A stretch of DNA of 64,000 nucleotides from Flavobacteriia bacterium (lineage in GTDB: Bacteria; Bacteroidota; Bacteroidia; Flavobacteriales_D; Crocinitomicaceae), in the NCBI GenBank assembly GCA_947464135.1, contig CANHVK010000001.1, positions 1-64,000 of the forward strand, read 5' to 3'. The notes beneath the pieces were generated by a model. It searched no databases. It was not told the DNA's origin and saw only the letters and a program-made list of their open reading frames with translations. The position numbers were made by a program, and so were the translations under genes. Below, one piece after another: positions 8,477-17,757 of the stretch (the first letter of the stretch is position 1; each line of letters starts with the position of its first letter).

Positions 8477-9760
8477 TTAGAATGAACGTAAGAAATTAAT
8501 CAACAACTCCTTGATATCATTAAACTTTGCAAATGACAAGTTTTCGTATGTATCAAATACATCGTGGTAATTTTTATTAGGCCCCATAGTATATATGAAA
8601 AACGCAGGGACATTCATTTTACTAAACCAATAATGGTCTGAATTAGCTGCTTCCCCTCGTTGTTTGATGAAAGACAATCCTTTTTTCTCCTCGTTTAATT
8701 TTATTAATCTTTGAAATTCATCGGTATGTTTCGTTCCATTTACTACTGTTATTCCTTCTTCACCACTTCCCATAATATCTAAATTGACTAAAAACTTGAT
8801 GTTTTTAAGGTCAAACCAAGGGTAACGTACAAAATATTCTGAACCTAGTAAACCCGCTTCTTCTCCTGCAAAAGCTACAATCATCACATTGTATTTCAGT
8901 GGATTCACTTTAAAATGCTTTGCCAATTCAAATAACATCGCAACACCAGAAGCATTGTCATTAGCACCAGGAAAAAAGGTTTTCTCTCCCATAGCACCTA
9001 AATGGTCGTAATGTGCTGTAATCAAAATTGTTTGTGCATTTTCCTTTTCGCGTTTCTTCTTTAAATAAGAAGGTATATATCCAATAACATTCGAAGAAAT
9101 TTGATTTACTAAATACTTGGATTTTATATCTGTATATATTTCAGCTGAAGGATTGAATTTATTTCCTTTTAAATAAATCAACCCATAACTTAATGGTTCT
9201 CTTCCTACTGAAAAGGTAAATTTCTCATCTGTAAGCACCAAGACATCCAACGCTTGTGCTAACATCGGAATGTAATCTAGTGTAGCTTTTTTAAGTGAGT
9301 CATCTTTTAAACATCTAATATCAACTACAGCACTGAATATACCTTGTTTTTCTTTTTCTCTAGATGAAGCAAAACGGTATTTAAGTTGATCATCAAATAA
9401 TTCAGCTGTTGATAATTTAGTATATCTCCAATACCCCTTGACAGTCCCACAATTGGGGTCAACCATATAATCTAATCCAGGAACAAGCGTATCTTGGTTA
9501 ATCATCAGAGTCATTGCCCCAGGAAAAGAAACAACTGGATTTTTAAACGACTGAAAATAAGATTTCCCTGGGTAAGGTTCTATGTTTAATTTTTTAAATT
9601 CATTTTCTAAAAAACGAGCTGCTAATGAGTCTCCTTGATTGACATAGCCTCTGCCTAAAAACTCTTTTGAACATAAAGTTTTTGTTATCTGTTTTGCATA
9701 TTCCTGTGAATAAATTATTCCAGAAAAAACAAGACAAAAAACAAGGAATATGTTACGCAT
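8477..9760 (-). CDS. Secreted M28-family zinc aminopeptidase
   Basis: With the ATG at 9760 the product is 427 residues with a signal peptide (MRNIFLVFCLVFSGIIYSQ). This start overlaps the upstream gene's stop by 8 bp; the longer frame would add eight polar residues before the signal. The catalytic domain (about 215-427) has every expected metal ligand: H250 in TAHYDHLG, D268 in GANDNASG, E300/E301 in AFAGEEAGLLGSEYF, D328 in NLDIMGSG and H399 in NYHDVFDT. The N-terminal ~210 residues probably form a PA-like inserted domain. It should act outside the cytoplasm on peptides. Confidence 0.9.
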   Translation of the reverse strand: MRNIFLVFCLVFSGIIYSQEYAKQITKTLCSKEFLGRGYVNQGDSLAARFLENEFKKLNIEPYPGKSYFQSFKNPVVSFPGAMTLMINQDTLVPGLDYMVDPNCGTVKGYWRYTKLSTAELFDDQLKYRFASSREKEKQGIFSAVVDIRCLKDDSLKKATLDYIPMLAQALDVLVLTDEKFTFSVGREPLSYGLIYLKGNKFNPSAEIYTDIKSKYLVNQISSNVIGYIPSYLKKKREKENAQTILITAHYDHLGAMGEKTFFPGANDNASGVAMLFELAKHFKVNPLKYNVMIVAFAGEEAGLLGSEYFVRYPWFDLKNIKFLVNLDIMGSGEEGITVVNGTKHTDEFQRLIKLNEEKKGLSFIKQRGEAANSDHYWFSKMNVPAFFIYTMGPNKNYHDVFDTYENLSFAKFNDIKELLINFLRSF

Positions 9761-10562
9761 ATCTTCTTGCGATCTTTTGAACAAATTCAGTGATAAGAGA
9801 AGATTCTAAATTCCAAGAAAACTCTTCTTTAAACTTGTTTAATACATCTTTAGCTTGCGAGAAATCATCCAATGTATCGAACAATTGGATTGCCTGATAA
9901 AAAGTTTCACTTGAACCATTGAATAGCTCGTGAGTCATTTGTAATTTTTCATTCAACCCAAATGCACCGTTTAACGAATCTAATTTCTTAGCCATCAATT
10001 GAGAACCTAAAGAATTATCTGATACATCTAACATTTTATCAAAAACATCTTTTGTTCCTTGACTTACCACCTTAACTGGTTCTGGAAAAATAACTGGTTC
10101 AACAACTATTACTTGTTCTTTCAATTCTATAATAGGTTCAACTACAGTTTCGGTCATTTGAACAGTTTCTGGAATAATCACTTCCTTTCGAACCTCTTCT
10201 ATTGGTTTATTATCAGACTCTAAATCATCAAACAATGAAAAAGACATATCAAATGTTGGTTGCTCTATTTCTTTTGATTTTTCTTGGACTATCTCTTCCG
10301 TAGCTTCCACAACTATTTCAGGAACTTCTTGAATGATCGTTTCGTTTATCTCTGCAACTGGAACAACTACAACAGAATCGGTAGATTTATTAAGTATTTT
10401 TTCAAATGCTTTATGTCTTAAAACGATAGCTCTTTCGTAAAGTTCACGCGTTTGAACAACAAGCGTTTCCAATTCATTTACAGATAATTCACCTTTGTTC
10501 AAAGAATGAAATAATGAATTTACTGATTCTAACAACGAATCTTTTGTATCAAATGAAGACAT
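9753..10562 (-). CDS. Conserved Glu/Val-rich cytoplasmic protein of unknown function
   Basis: A 269-residue protein with no signal peptide. It has three parts. Residues 1-65 are helical (SLFHSLNKGELSVNELETL). A linker of about 110 residues is very rich in Glu, Val, Ile and Pro and looks disordered. A compact helical C-terminus (about 185-269) contains SLNGAFGLNEKLQMTHELFNG and ends with FVQKIARRYA. Similar architectures, including the GLNxKxxxxxELFxG motif, recur as hypothetical proteins in Bacteroidota; I know of no function. Its stop overlaps the M28 start by 8 bp, so it heads the operon with M28 and DUF2279. Confidence 0.7.
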   Translation of the reverse strand: MSSFDTKDSLLESVNSLFHSLNKGELSVNELETLVVQTRELYERAIVLRHKAFEKILNKSTDSVVVVPVAEINETIIQEVPEIVVEATEEIVQEKSKEIEQPTFDMSFSLFDDLESDNKPIEEVRKEVIIPETVQMTETVVEPIIELKEQVIVVEPVIFPEPVKVVSQGTKDVFDKMLDVSDNSLGSQLMAKKLDSLNGAFGLNEKLQMTHELFNGSSETFYQAIQLFDTLDDFSQAKDVLNKFKEEFSWNLESSLITEFVQKIARRYA

Positions 10563-10624
10563 ACTACAGAATTTATGACCGTAAAATTACAAACTTTTTA
10601 TAAATCGCTCGGTTAGAAAGTGGT

Positions 10625-11749
10625 TTATTTCTTACTTAAAAATCCCCAATAGGTCGAGCGATTGAGAGCAAATTGTCCTGCTTCTGGATAGTATTTTTTG
10701 AAACTCAACGGAAATTTTGGTTTACGGCGTTTGTCCCAAATCGATTTGTAAGCCATGATTTGTCCACCTTTATCCTCAATGAAATCCATTTGCAAACGTG
10801 TATGGGTTCTCCAAAAATAATAGGTATTACTATTGTTGTTAAAATCGTTCCATTTAATACGTTCTGCAATCAGCCAATTTTTCCAAAGAGCATCGACGTC
10901 ATTTCGTAAATCTAATCCGTGGAAATTTTTGATAATCGCATTACGGAAACCATTATCCATAAAATATACCAAATGTGTTTTTTTCAATTCGTAACGGTTA
11001 TCATTGAAATAGGAAGGTATTTTCTTTAAAATGAATGCTTTTTCTAACAAATCAATGTAGCGTTCTACTGTTTCATTATCTAAACCAACACGAAAACCTA
11101 AATCGTGGTAAGAAATCGGTTCGCCCAAATCAAACGCCAAACATTGAAGCAATTTCATCAATTTCGCTCCTTTGTTGATACGTTCCTTTGGATTTAAATG
11201 GGTAAAAACTGCTTCTTTTACCAACCCAATCAAATATTTATCAGCACCTTCAGGATTAGCCAATACTTCGGGAAAATTTCCGTAAATCAGTCGTTCTTCC
11301 AAGCGTTTATCAAATTCAACTACCCCCATTTGATTGGCCATTTCTTGAAACATCAACGGGTAAATCTTCATCTCCAACCCTTCTTTTTGCAACACATCAC
11401 GAAACATTTTATCAATCACGGGCTCGTAAGAACAACACAACACCAAATGCATTTCGTAACGATTATAAATGACCTCTTCAATCATTTCTTGTAATCGAGT
11501 GAAAAATTGTGCTTCTTTGAAAATGACGAATTTTTTTCCTTCGAAAATTTTGATGAATTCTCCTTTTGTAGTATTTTCTAATTTATTGATAGTCTTATTT
11601 TTAGAACCATCTAAAAACAGAATGTTTTCTTTATCTTCAATCACGCTTTCTACCAACAAATCAGATTGTACCCCTCTCATTCCCAACAATAAAAGCAACG
11701 GATTATTGGCTAAATGCTCTTGAATTTTTGGTGCGATGTAACGTTGCAT
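10625..11749 (-). CDS. Degenerate AAA/DUF4143-family protein (probable pseudo-ATPase)
   Basis: A 374-residue protein with the architecture of AAA_14 + DUF4143 proteins and clear similarity to the gene at 56901-58031: LERYIDLLEKAFILKK, MDNGFRNAII, LDLRNDVDALWKNWLIAER and the FWRT..D.IE core. The nucleotide site is lost. Where the paralogue has GARQVGKTT, this protein has GMRGVQSDLL (residues 23-32), without the Walker A Lys and Thr. The Walker B DE is replaced by FKEAQ (77-81). The frame is intact over its full length, so this is not simple decay. The family's function is poorly known. The gene stands alone on the minus strand, with a palindromic element upstream. Confidence 0.8.
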   Translation of the reverse strand: MQRYIAPKIQEHLANNPLLLLLGMRGVQSDLLVESVIEDKENILFLDGSKNKTINKLENTTKGEFIKIFEGKKFVIFKEAQFFTRLQEMIEEVIYNRYEMHLVLCCSYEPVIDKMFRDVLQKEGLEMKIYPLMFQEMANQMGVVEFDKRLEERLIYGNFPEVLANPEGADKYLIGLVKEAVFTHLNPKERINKGAKLMKLLQCLAFDLGEPISYHDLGFRVGLDNETVERYIDLLEKAFILKKIPSYFNDNRYELKKTHLVYFMDNGFRNAIIKNFHGLDLRNDVDALWKNWLIAERIKWNDFNNNSNTYYFWRTHTRLQMDFIEDKGGQIMAYKSIWDKRRKPKFPLSFKKYYPEAGQFALNRSTYWGFLSKK

Positions 11750-11821
11750 GATAAAGATTTAATTCTGCGAAAATAGTTATTGAAAAAATGAATATCAATT
11801 AAAAATGATTGGAATTTAAGA

Positions 11822-11926
11822 CTTCCTCCCTTGAGGGAGGATTAAGGTGGGTGATATCATTTCCAAAAATAGAAAAGGACAAAAGTAGAACTATCACCTC
11901 CCCTTCCCCTCCTCTAGGAGGGAGGC
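11822..11926. repeat. Composite palindromic intergenic element, copy 1
   Basis: About 105 bp made of two G/C-rich arms in inverted orientation around an AT-rich centre. The left arm contains the small palindrome CCTCCC-TTGA-GGGAGG followed by ATTAAGGTGGGTGATA. The right arm has TATCACCTCCCC and ends with CCTCCTCTAGGAGGGAGG. The arms pair with each other and also fold on themselves. The right end reaches the TAG stop codon of the TraB-like gene. A related element is at 16036-16146, so this looks like a dispersed REP/MITE-like repeat. Confidence 0.7.
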
Positions 11927-13194
11927 TAAAAAAGAGAAACCTTCTCAAAGAAATTCAAATAGCGTTTTGAATTCATAAACTTGTTTCCACCGTAACAATA
12001 AACTTTGTAAAACCGGTCATTATAAAGGAACACGCGCATCCAACACATTCCTACCCCGTATTGTTGAGAAATGCCTTCGTACGCAATTGTTCCGTCTTTT
12101 AATTTCACTCTTTTAATCACTGCTTTTTCGGGTGCATTAAATACACTTTCAACATAACGCTCTAATGTGAAATTTTTGTAAGAAGGTTCAACCTCGATTT
12201 TGTAGGTATTTCCTTGTCCCATTTCTTGGTAAACTACTTCGGTATGTTCCCCGTCACGAATCACAAGGGGTTTGCCTCCAAATTCAGCTTTGAAAAATAG
12301 TTGTTCATTTCGATAAATGAAATGATTATTTTGCTGAAAGGTTCCTATAATTTCTTTGGGTTGACCAGTAAAAGAAGCCGCTACTTGCCTTACTTTATAC
12401 CCTCTGTCTCTTAATAATTGAATAAGACCATCTTTTCCAGCTAAATGTGCTGCACCGATGGCCATAAAAACTCCAAATTGTTTAGAAAGCGTATCAAAAC
12501 CGTCCATCATCACATAATTTCTTTCATTGATTAACCATTGATAACCATCTTTTACATTTTTCAATTGATTTTCAACTGATTTACGTAATCGTTCAATGTC
12601 TCCCTCTTGGTAAGCTTGAATCAGCATTTCTTCAGTAACTTGTTCTGTCGGAGTACTTATTCCTGGGAAAGTCGATTTGTTTAGCATTTCATGAGCAGCA
12701 AGTTGGTCGTCCACACTTTCCAAAGTAAAACACTTTTTACCTGAATTGTAAGCATATAATTGTAATGATAAATCTAAAAATTGTGGTCTACCATCTTCGT
12801 TTCCGTACCTTGTTTTAGTTGCTTTACGATTTGAAGTAATTGGATTTCCTGACGCATCGAAAGTTAAGTCTATAGTCTTCATACGCGTATCCACCGATGA
12901 AAACATACTATACAAATCCGCTTCAATAACAACAGCTTCCGATTTGTACAATGCTGTATATGTGCTATCTGTAAATTGAAACACTCTCGGATCATTCGAA
13001 TGATACGTTCCGAAGATGTAACATGGTTTTTTAATTCCTTTTCCTGTTACTCTCCAAAGCAAACGATGATTTAAATTAGAAACATTTTGTTGAGATAGGG
13101 AAAAATAAGATATTAAAAACACAAACAAGTAAAATCCAAAATGAGATTTTACTTTGCTAATATTCCATGCGATATTATTATTTATAGCTATCAA
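11926..13194 (-). CDS. TraB/GumN-family protein with extra C-terminal domain
   Basis: A secreted or membrane-anchored protein with a hydrophobic signal segment near residues 20-35 (FGFYLFVFLISYFSLSQQ). The TraB/GumN domain follows: LLWRVTGKGIKKPCYIFGTYHSND early, and GAAHLAGKDGLIQLLRDRGY near residue 255. Typical members have about 290 residues; this one has 422, with about 130 more C-terminal residues that I cannot assign. The family is thought to include metalloprotease-like proteins, but activity here is unproven. No ATG is available near the signal. The frame opens after a TAA and the first plausible start is the TTG at 13194, 7 bp after the polA stop, suggesting coupling to polA. Confidence 0.78.
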   Translation of the reverse strand: MIAINNNIAWNISKVKSHFGFYLFVFLISYFSLSQQNVSNLNHRLLWRVTGKGIKKPCYIFGTYHSNDPRVFQFTDSTYTALYKSEAVVIEADLYSMFSSVDTRMKTIDLTFDASGNPITSNRKATKTRYGNEDGRPQFLDLSLQLYAYNSGKKCFTLESVDDQLAAHEMLNKSTFPGISTPTEQVTEEMLIQAYQEGDIERLRKSVENQLKNVKDGYQWLINERNYVMMDGFDTLSKQFGVFMAIGAAHLAGKDGLIQLLRDRGYKVRQVAASFTGQPKEIIGTFQQNNHFIYRNEQLFFKAEFGGKPLVIRDGEHTEVVYQEMGQGNTYKIEVEPSYKNFTLERYVESVFNAPEKAVIKRVKLKDGTIAYEGISQQYGVGMCWMRVFLYNDRFYKVYCYGGNKFMNSKRYLNFFEKVSLF

Positions 13195-13201
13195 TTAATT
13201 A

Positions 13202-16003
13202 TTAATGAGCATCTAACCAATTATTGGCAATTTTCATTTCAACTTCCATTGGTACCACCAAATTTATAGCATTTTCCATTGCATTACGCACTAATTCTTG
13301 CATTATTTCTTGTTCAGAATTATGGACATCAAAAACCAATTCATCGTGAACTTGCAACAGTAATTTTGATTTAACTCCTTTTTCTTGCATTGCCTTATCA
13401 ACAGCAATCATAGCCAACTTAATAATATCTGCTGCAGAACCCTGTATTGGTGCATTAACCGCATTTCGTTCTGCATATCCACGTACGATAGCATTTGCAG
13501 AGTTAATATCAGGCAAATATCTTCTTCGTTTTCGAATTGTCTCCACATAACCCAGTTCTCTTGCTTCACTTACCATTTTATCCATAAAAGACTTAATGGT
13601 AGCATATTGCGCAAAGTAACTATCAATGATTGATTTCGCTTCAGTCCGAGAAATACCTAAATTTTGTGCTAACCCAAAAGCAGACTGTCCATATAAAATA
13701 CCAAAGTTTACTGCTTTCGCTGCACTACGTTGATCTTTTGTAACCTCATCCATAGGTACTTGAAAAACTTTTGCCGCAGTAGCCGTATGAATATCATGTC
13801 GTTGTTGGAAGGCTTCAATCATCGCAGGATCTTCACTTAATGCAGCGATAATTCGTAATTCAATTTGTGAATAATCGGCTGACATAATCTTAAATTCCTC
13901 ACTTCGTGCGATAAAGTTTTTACGAATCTCTTTTCCTTTTTGTGTTCTAATGGGAATATTTTGCAAATTCGGATTATTCGAACTCAGACGACCTGTAGCT
14001 GCAACCGTTTGCATATAATTTGTATGTACTCGGCCATCTTTTACATCTCTCAATGTTGGAAGCGGGTCTACGTAAGTACTCTTTAGTTTTTTATTTTGTC
14101 TATATTCTAGAATCTTATTGATAATCGGATGGTCATTTCTAAATTGCTCTAAAGCATCTTCCGAAGTTTGGTATTGTCCTGTTTTTGTTTTCTTTGCTTT
14201 TGAACTAATTTTCATTTTATCAAAAAGCACTTCTCCCAATTGTTTTGGTGAATCAAGATTGAAATCAGTTTCAGCAATTTCTTTAATTTCTTGTTCTAAT
14301 TGTATACTTTCTTGCTCTAAAACAACCGAATAATTTTTTAATCCTTCGACATCAATATTCACCCCTTCTTTTTCCATACGTTGCAACACCCTAACCAAAG
14401 GCATTTCCATTTCATAGAAAAGATCCTTTAAATGCTCTTTTTGGATTTGCGGTTCCAAAATTGATTTGAGTTGTAAGGTAATATCAGCATCTTCACACGC
14501 ATAATCAGAAACTTCACGCGGTTCTAAATCACGCATATTCCCCTGATTTTTTCCTTTTTTACCAATTAATGTTTCAATGGAAATTGGTTGATACTGTAAA
14601 TAATATTCCGCCAAGAAATCCATACTTTGCTTAGATTCAGGTTGAATCAAATAATGAGCAATCATTGTGTCAAAAAGCGGACCCTTAACCTCTACGTTGT
14701 AATTCGCAAGTACATGTAAATCGTATTTGATATTATGCCCTACTTTCTCAATCTTTTCGTTTTCAAAAAATGGTAAAAACGAATCAACTATTTTTTGAGC
14801 ATCAACTTGTTCTTTTGGAATAGCTACATAAAAAGCTTCTCTATTTTTGTATGCAAACGACATCCCCACTAATTCAGCATTCAATGCATCTTTGTTTGTC
14901 GTTTCTGTATCAAAACAAACGCTATTTTGCTGAAGTAATAAAGCTAATAATTCAGCACGTTCTTCCTCCGTCGTAATTAAATGATAATTTGGCTTTTCCG
15001 TTACTATCGTTTTCAGTTCAGCCGTAGGTAAAGGTTCTTGAATTTCCAATAAACTTTGAGTTCCGAATAAATCAAACTGACCAGCTTCGTTTATAGGTGC
15101 TGTTACCGAAATCTCTTCTCCTGTGATACGTTTTGCTAATGTTCTAAATTCTAAATCCGTAAAAATCTCTTTTATTTTTTCGTTATCTGGTTCATCCAAT
15201 GTTAAATCCAATGGATCAAACGGCACATCTACATCTAGAATTATGGTTGCTAATTTTTTAGATAGTAACCCTTGTTCTGCAAAGTTGATTACGTTTTCTT
15301 TTTGCTTTCCTTTTAGTTGATCAGCATTGGCAATTAGGTTCTCTACCGAACCATATTCTTGCACTAATTTTTTAGCTGTTTTTTCTCCTATTCCAGGGAT
15401 ACCAGGGATATTATCAGAAGCATCTCCCCACAAACCAAGGATATCAATTACTTTTAATGGATGATCCACCTCAAATTTCTCACACACTTCATTCACCCCC
15501 ATGATAGATGCAGGATCACCTCCTCTTCCTGGTTTATAAATAAAAATTTTATCCGACACCAATTGACCAAAATCTTTATCTGGCGTCATCATATAAGTAT
15601 AAAACCCTTCTTCTTCGGCAATTTTCGCCAACGTACCAATGATATCATCCGCTTCAAAACCTGACTTCAATAAAATAGGAATATTAAACGCTTCAATTAT
15701 TTTTTTTATCGGTTCAATCATTGAACGAATATCTTCGGGCATTTCCTCTCGGTGAGCCTTATATGCTGCAAATTCTTCCTGACGATTCGTAGCTCCTCCA
15801 GGTGCATCAAACACCACCGCCATATGCGTTGGCTTTTCTTTCTTGATGACATCAATCAATACATTGGTAAAACCAAAAGCCGCAGAAGTATTTTGACCTT
15901 TTGAATTCACACGTGGATTTTTAGCAAACGCAAAATAAGCTCTGTATATCAAAGCAAAAGCATCAAGTAAGAATAGTTTTTTATCGTGAACAGGAGTTAA
16001 CAT
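13202..16003 (-). CDS. polA: DNA polymerase I
   Basis: A 933-residue polymerase with all three domains. The 5'-3' exonuclease (about 1-290) has LLDAFALIYRAYFAF, MTPDKDFGQLV and DILGLWGDASDNIPGIPGIGEKTA. The 3'-5' proofreading domain (about 340-520) keeps the metal-binding motif FDTETT. The polymerase domain has motif A MSADYSQIELRI, motif B RSAAKAVNFGILYG and motif C LLQVHDELVFD. It fills gaps in repair and removes Okazaki RNA primers. The retained DxE suggests active proofreading. The TraB-like gene follows after 7 bp; a composite palindrome separates polA from cysS. Confidence 0.97.
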   Translation of the reverse strand: MLTPVHDKKLFLLDAFALIYRAYFAFAKNPRVNSKGQNTSAAFGFTNVLIDVIKKEKPTHMAVVFDAPGGATNRQEEFAAYKAHREEMPEDIRSMIEPIKKIIEAFNIPILLKSGFEADDIIGTLAKIAEEEGFYTYMMTPDKDFGQLVSDKIFIYKPGRGGDPASIMGVNEVCEKFEVDHPLKVIDILGLWGDASDNIPGIPGIGEKTAKKLVQEYGSVENLIANADQLKGKQKENVINFAEQGLLSKKLATIILDVDVPFDPLDLTLDEPDNEKIKEIFTDLEFRTLAKRITGEEISVTAPINEAGQFDLFGTQSLLEIQEPLPTAELKTIVTEKPNYHLITTEEERAELLALLLQQNSVCFDTETTNKDALNAELVGMSFAYKNREAFYVAIPKEQVDAQKIVDSFLPFFENEKIEKVGHNIKYDLHVLANYNVEVKGPLFDTMIAHYLIQPESKQSMDFLAEYYLQYQPISIETLIGKKGKNQGNMRDLEPREVSDYACEDADITLQLKSILEPQIQKEHLKDLFYEMEMPLVRVLQRMEKEGVNIDVEGLKNYSVVLEQESIQLEQEIKEIAETDFNLDSPKQLGEVLFDKMKISSKAKKTKTGQYQTSEDALEQFRNDHPIINKILEYRQNKKLKSTYVDPLPTLRDVKDGRVHTNYMQTVAATGRLSSNNPNLQNIPIRTQKGKEIRKNFIARSEEFKIMSADYSQIELRIIAALSEDPAMIEAFQQRHDIHTATAAKVFQVPMDEVTKDQRSAAKAVNFGILYGQSAFGLAQNLGISRTEAKSIIDSYFAQYATIKSFMDKMVSEARELGYVETIRKRRRYLPDINSANAIVRGYAERNAVNAPIQGSAADIIKLAMIAVDKAMQEKGVKSKLLLQVHDELVFDVHNSEQEIMQELVRNAMENAINLVVPMEVEMKIANNWLDAH

Positions 16004-16035
16004 TTTTATAAGTTTGATTTGTGGTTTATTTAATT

Positions 16036-16146
16036 TTCCCCTTTTGGAGAGGATTAAGGGGGAGGATAATTTGATTTCGTTTAAGTTTTTTTCATCATCT
16101 TAAAAGTGAACTGTCTTCCCCTCTGTCCCCATCTAAAGGGGGAAGC
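16036..16146. repeat. Composite palindromic intergenic element, copy 2
   Basis: About 110 bp with the plan of the element at 11822-11926. The left arm is TTCCCCTTTTGGAGAGGATT followed by AAGGGGGAGG. After an AT-rich centre, the right arm has TCTTCCCCTCTGTCCCC and ends in ATCTAAAGGGGGAAGC. The signature GAGGATTAAGGnGG is shared with copy 1. It fills the gap between polA and cysS. Confidence 0.65.
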
Positions 16147-16151
16147 AAAAT

Positions 16152-17618
16152 TTATTTCCAACTAGTTCCGTCTTTTCCATCTTTAACAACGATACCAACA
16201 GTAGCAAGTCCATCACGGATTTGGTCTGAAGTTGTCCAATCTTTATTTGTTCGCGCTTGTTGGCGAAGATTCAATACAAGGTCCATTACACCATCCAACT
16301 TACTATCATCTTGTTGAGAAGACATTTCTAATCCTAATACATCATAAACGAAACTATGCATTTCGGTGGTAAGTAAGGATAAATCATCAACAGTTATGGT
16401 TGCATTTCCATCGGAAATTGAATTTATATACTTGACACTTTCAAATAGTTGTGCTTGTAACATCGGTGCATTGAAATCATCATCCATCGCATTATAATAG
16501 CTATTCACTAATGCTTTCACATCTAATGAAGACGAATCTGCAATAGGTAATTTATCCAATTTAGAAATCGCCTCTGATAAACGATCAAATCCTTTTTCAG
16601 CTGCGTTTAATGAATCAGATGACAAGTCTAACGTGCTTCTATAATGCGCTTGCATCATACAAAAACGCAATACATTAGCAGGATAAGGTTTTTCGAAAAC
16701 ATTGGTTGTTCCTTCAATAATCTCCTTCGGTAAAAAGTAGTTATTGAACGATTTACTCATTTTTTGTCCGTTGACATTTAACATATTGGCATGCATCCAG
16801 TATTTTGCTGGATTACAACCTAGGGCGCCACAATTTTGAGCAATTTCATCTTCATGGTGTGGGAATTTCAAATCCATACCACCACCGTGAATATCAAAAT
16901 GATTCCCTAAATATTTAGTACTCATTGCCGTACATTCAATATGCCATCCAGGATTTCCATCACCCCAAGGAGAACGCCAAATTTGCATATCATCCGGATT
17001 TGCTTTCTTCCAAAGTGCAAAATCAGCAAAGAAACGTTTTTCATCTTGTGCATTTAATGTTCTTGTCTCTTCAGCCAACTCGTCTACTTTACGTCCACTC
17101 AAAATTCCATATTCAAACTTTTCACCATAGGCACGAACATCAAAATAAACAGAACCATTTACCTCATAGGCCAAACCATTTTCGATTATTTTCTCGATGA
17201 TTTCAATTTGTTCTTGAATGTGTCCTGTTGCAGTTGGCTCTATACTCGGTGGCAACATATTATATATGCGTTGCAACTCTTGAAACTTCACATTGTATTT
17301 ATATACAATCTCTAACGATTGAACTTGTTCTAGCTTAGCTACTTTCCCAATACTATCTACATCTTCACCCGCACTATTGGTTATATGTCCTGCATCTGTG
17401 ATATTTCGAACATATTTAACTTGGTACCCTAGTTTCAATAAATACCTGTAAATCAAATCAAAATTGATAAACGTACGCATATTCCCCATATGCGGCTCAC
17501 TATAGAGCGTCGGGCCACAAACATAAATTCCTACTTTATCCTTATGAATTGGTTCAAACTTTTCTTTTTGACCATTTAAACTATTGTAAATATGTAAATT
17601 ATTAGAAATTGTACTCAT
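16152..17618 (-). CDS. cysS: Cysteinyl-tRNA synthetase
   Basis: A 488-residue class I aminoacyl-tRNA synthetase. The N-terminus has YVCGPTLYSEPHMGNMRTF, combining the zinc-ligand Cys of CGPT with an HxGN version of the HIGH motif. Further zinc and active-site signatures are GNPGWHIECTAMS and FPHHEDEIAQ. The KMSKS loop is intact in GQKMSKSFNNY. The length is normal for the family. The gene lies downstream of its own -7 box and is read in the same direction as polA, but the repeat between them makes cotranscription uncertain. Confidence 0.97.
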   Translation of the reverse strand: MSTISNNLHIYNSLNGQKEKFEPIHKDKVGIYVCGPTLYSEPHMGNMRTFINFDLIYRYLLKLGYQVKYVRNITDAGHITNSAGEDVDSIGKVAKLEQVQSLEIVYKYNVKFQELQRIYNMLPPSIEPTATGHIQEQIEIIEKIIENGLAYEVNGSVYFDVRAYGEKFEYGILSGRKVDELAEETRTLNAQDEKRFFADFALWKKANPDDMQIWRSPWGDGNPGWHIECTAMSTKYLGNHFDIHGGGMDLKFPHHEDEIAQNCGALGCNPAKYWMHANMLNVNGQKMSKSFNNYFLPKEIIEGTTNVFEKPYPANVLRFCMMQAHYRSTLDLSSDSLNAAEKGFDRLSEAISKLDKLPIADSSSLDVKALVNSYYNAMDDDFNAPMLQAQLFESVKYINSISDGNATITVDDLSLLTTEMHSFVYDVLGLEMSSQQDDSKLDGVMDLVLNLRQQARTNKDWTTSDQIRDGLATVGIVVKDGKDGTSWK

Positions 17619-17638
17619 AATATATTTGCTTAGTGCAA

Positions 17639-17646
17639 CAAAGATA
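17639..17646 (-). promoter_or_regulatory. Putative -7 box for cysS
   Basis: Minus strand TATCTTTG, an exact TAnnTTTG match 21 bp before the cysS ATG. The -33 region has only a weak TTTA match. Confidence 0.45.
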
Positions 17647-17757
17647 GTAAAGTGGACTATTTTAAATTACATTCCTACCTTATATTGAAACTTTATCTTT
17701 TTAAATCACGTACTTTATAATGAAAATAATTATATTTATATAACTAACTTTTTTAAA

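Noticed and set aside
11198..11723. Plus-strand frames of 98 and 84 codons opposite the degenerate DUF4143 gene
   Set aside because: The minus-strand frame encodes a recognisable full-length family protein; the opposite frames are shadows.
11822..11926. Palindromes as an insertion sequence
   Set aside because: No transposase frame and no target duplication could be seen; kept only as a repeat element.
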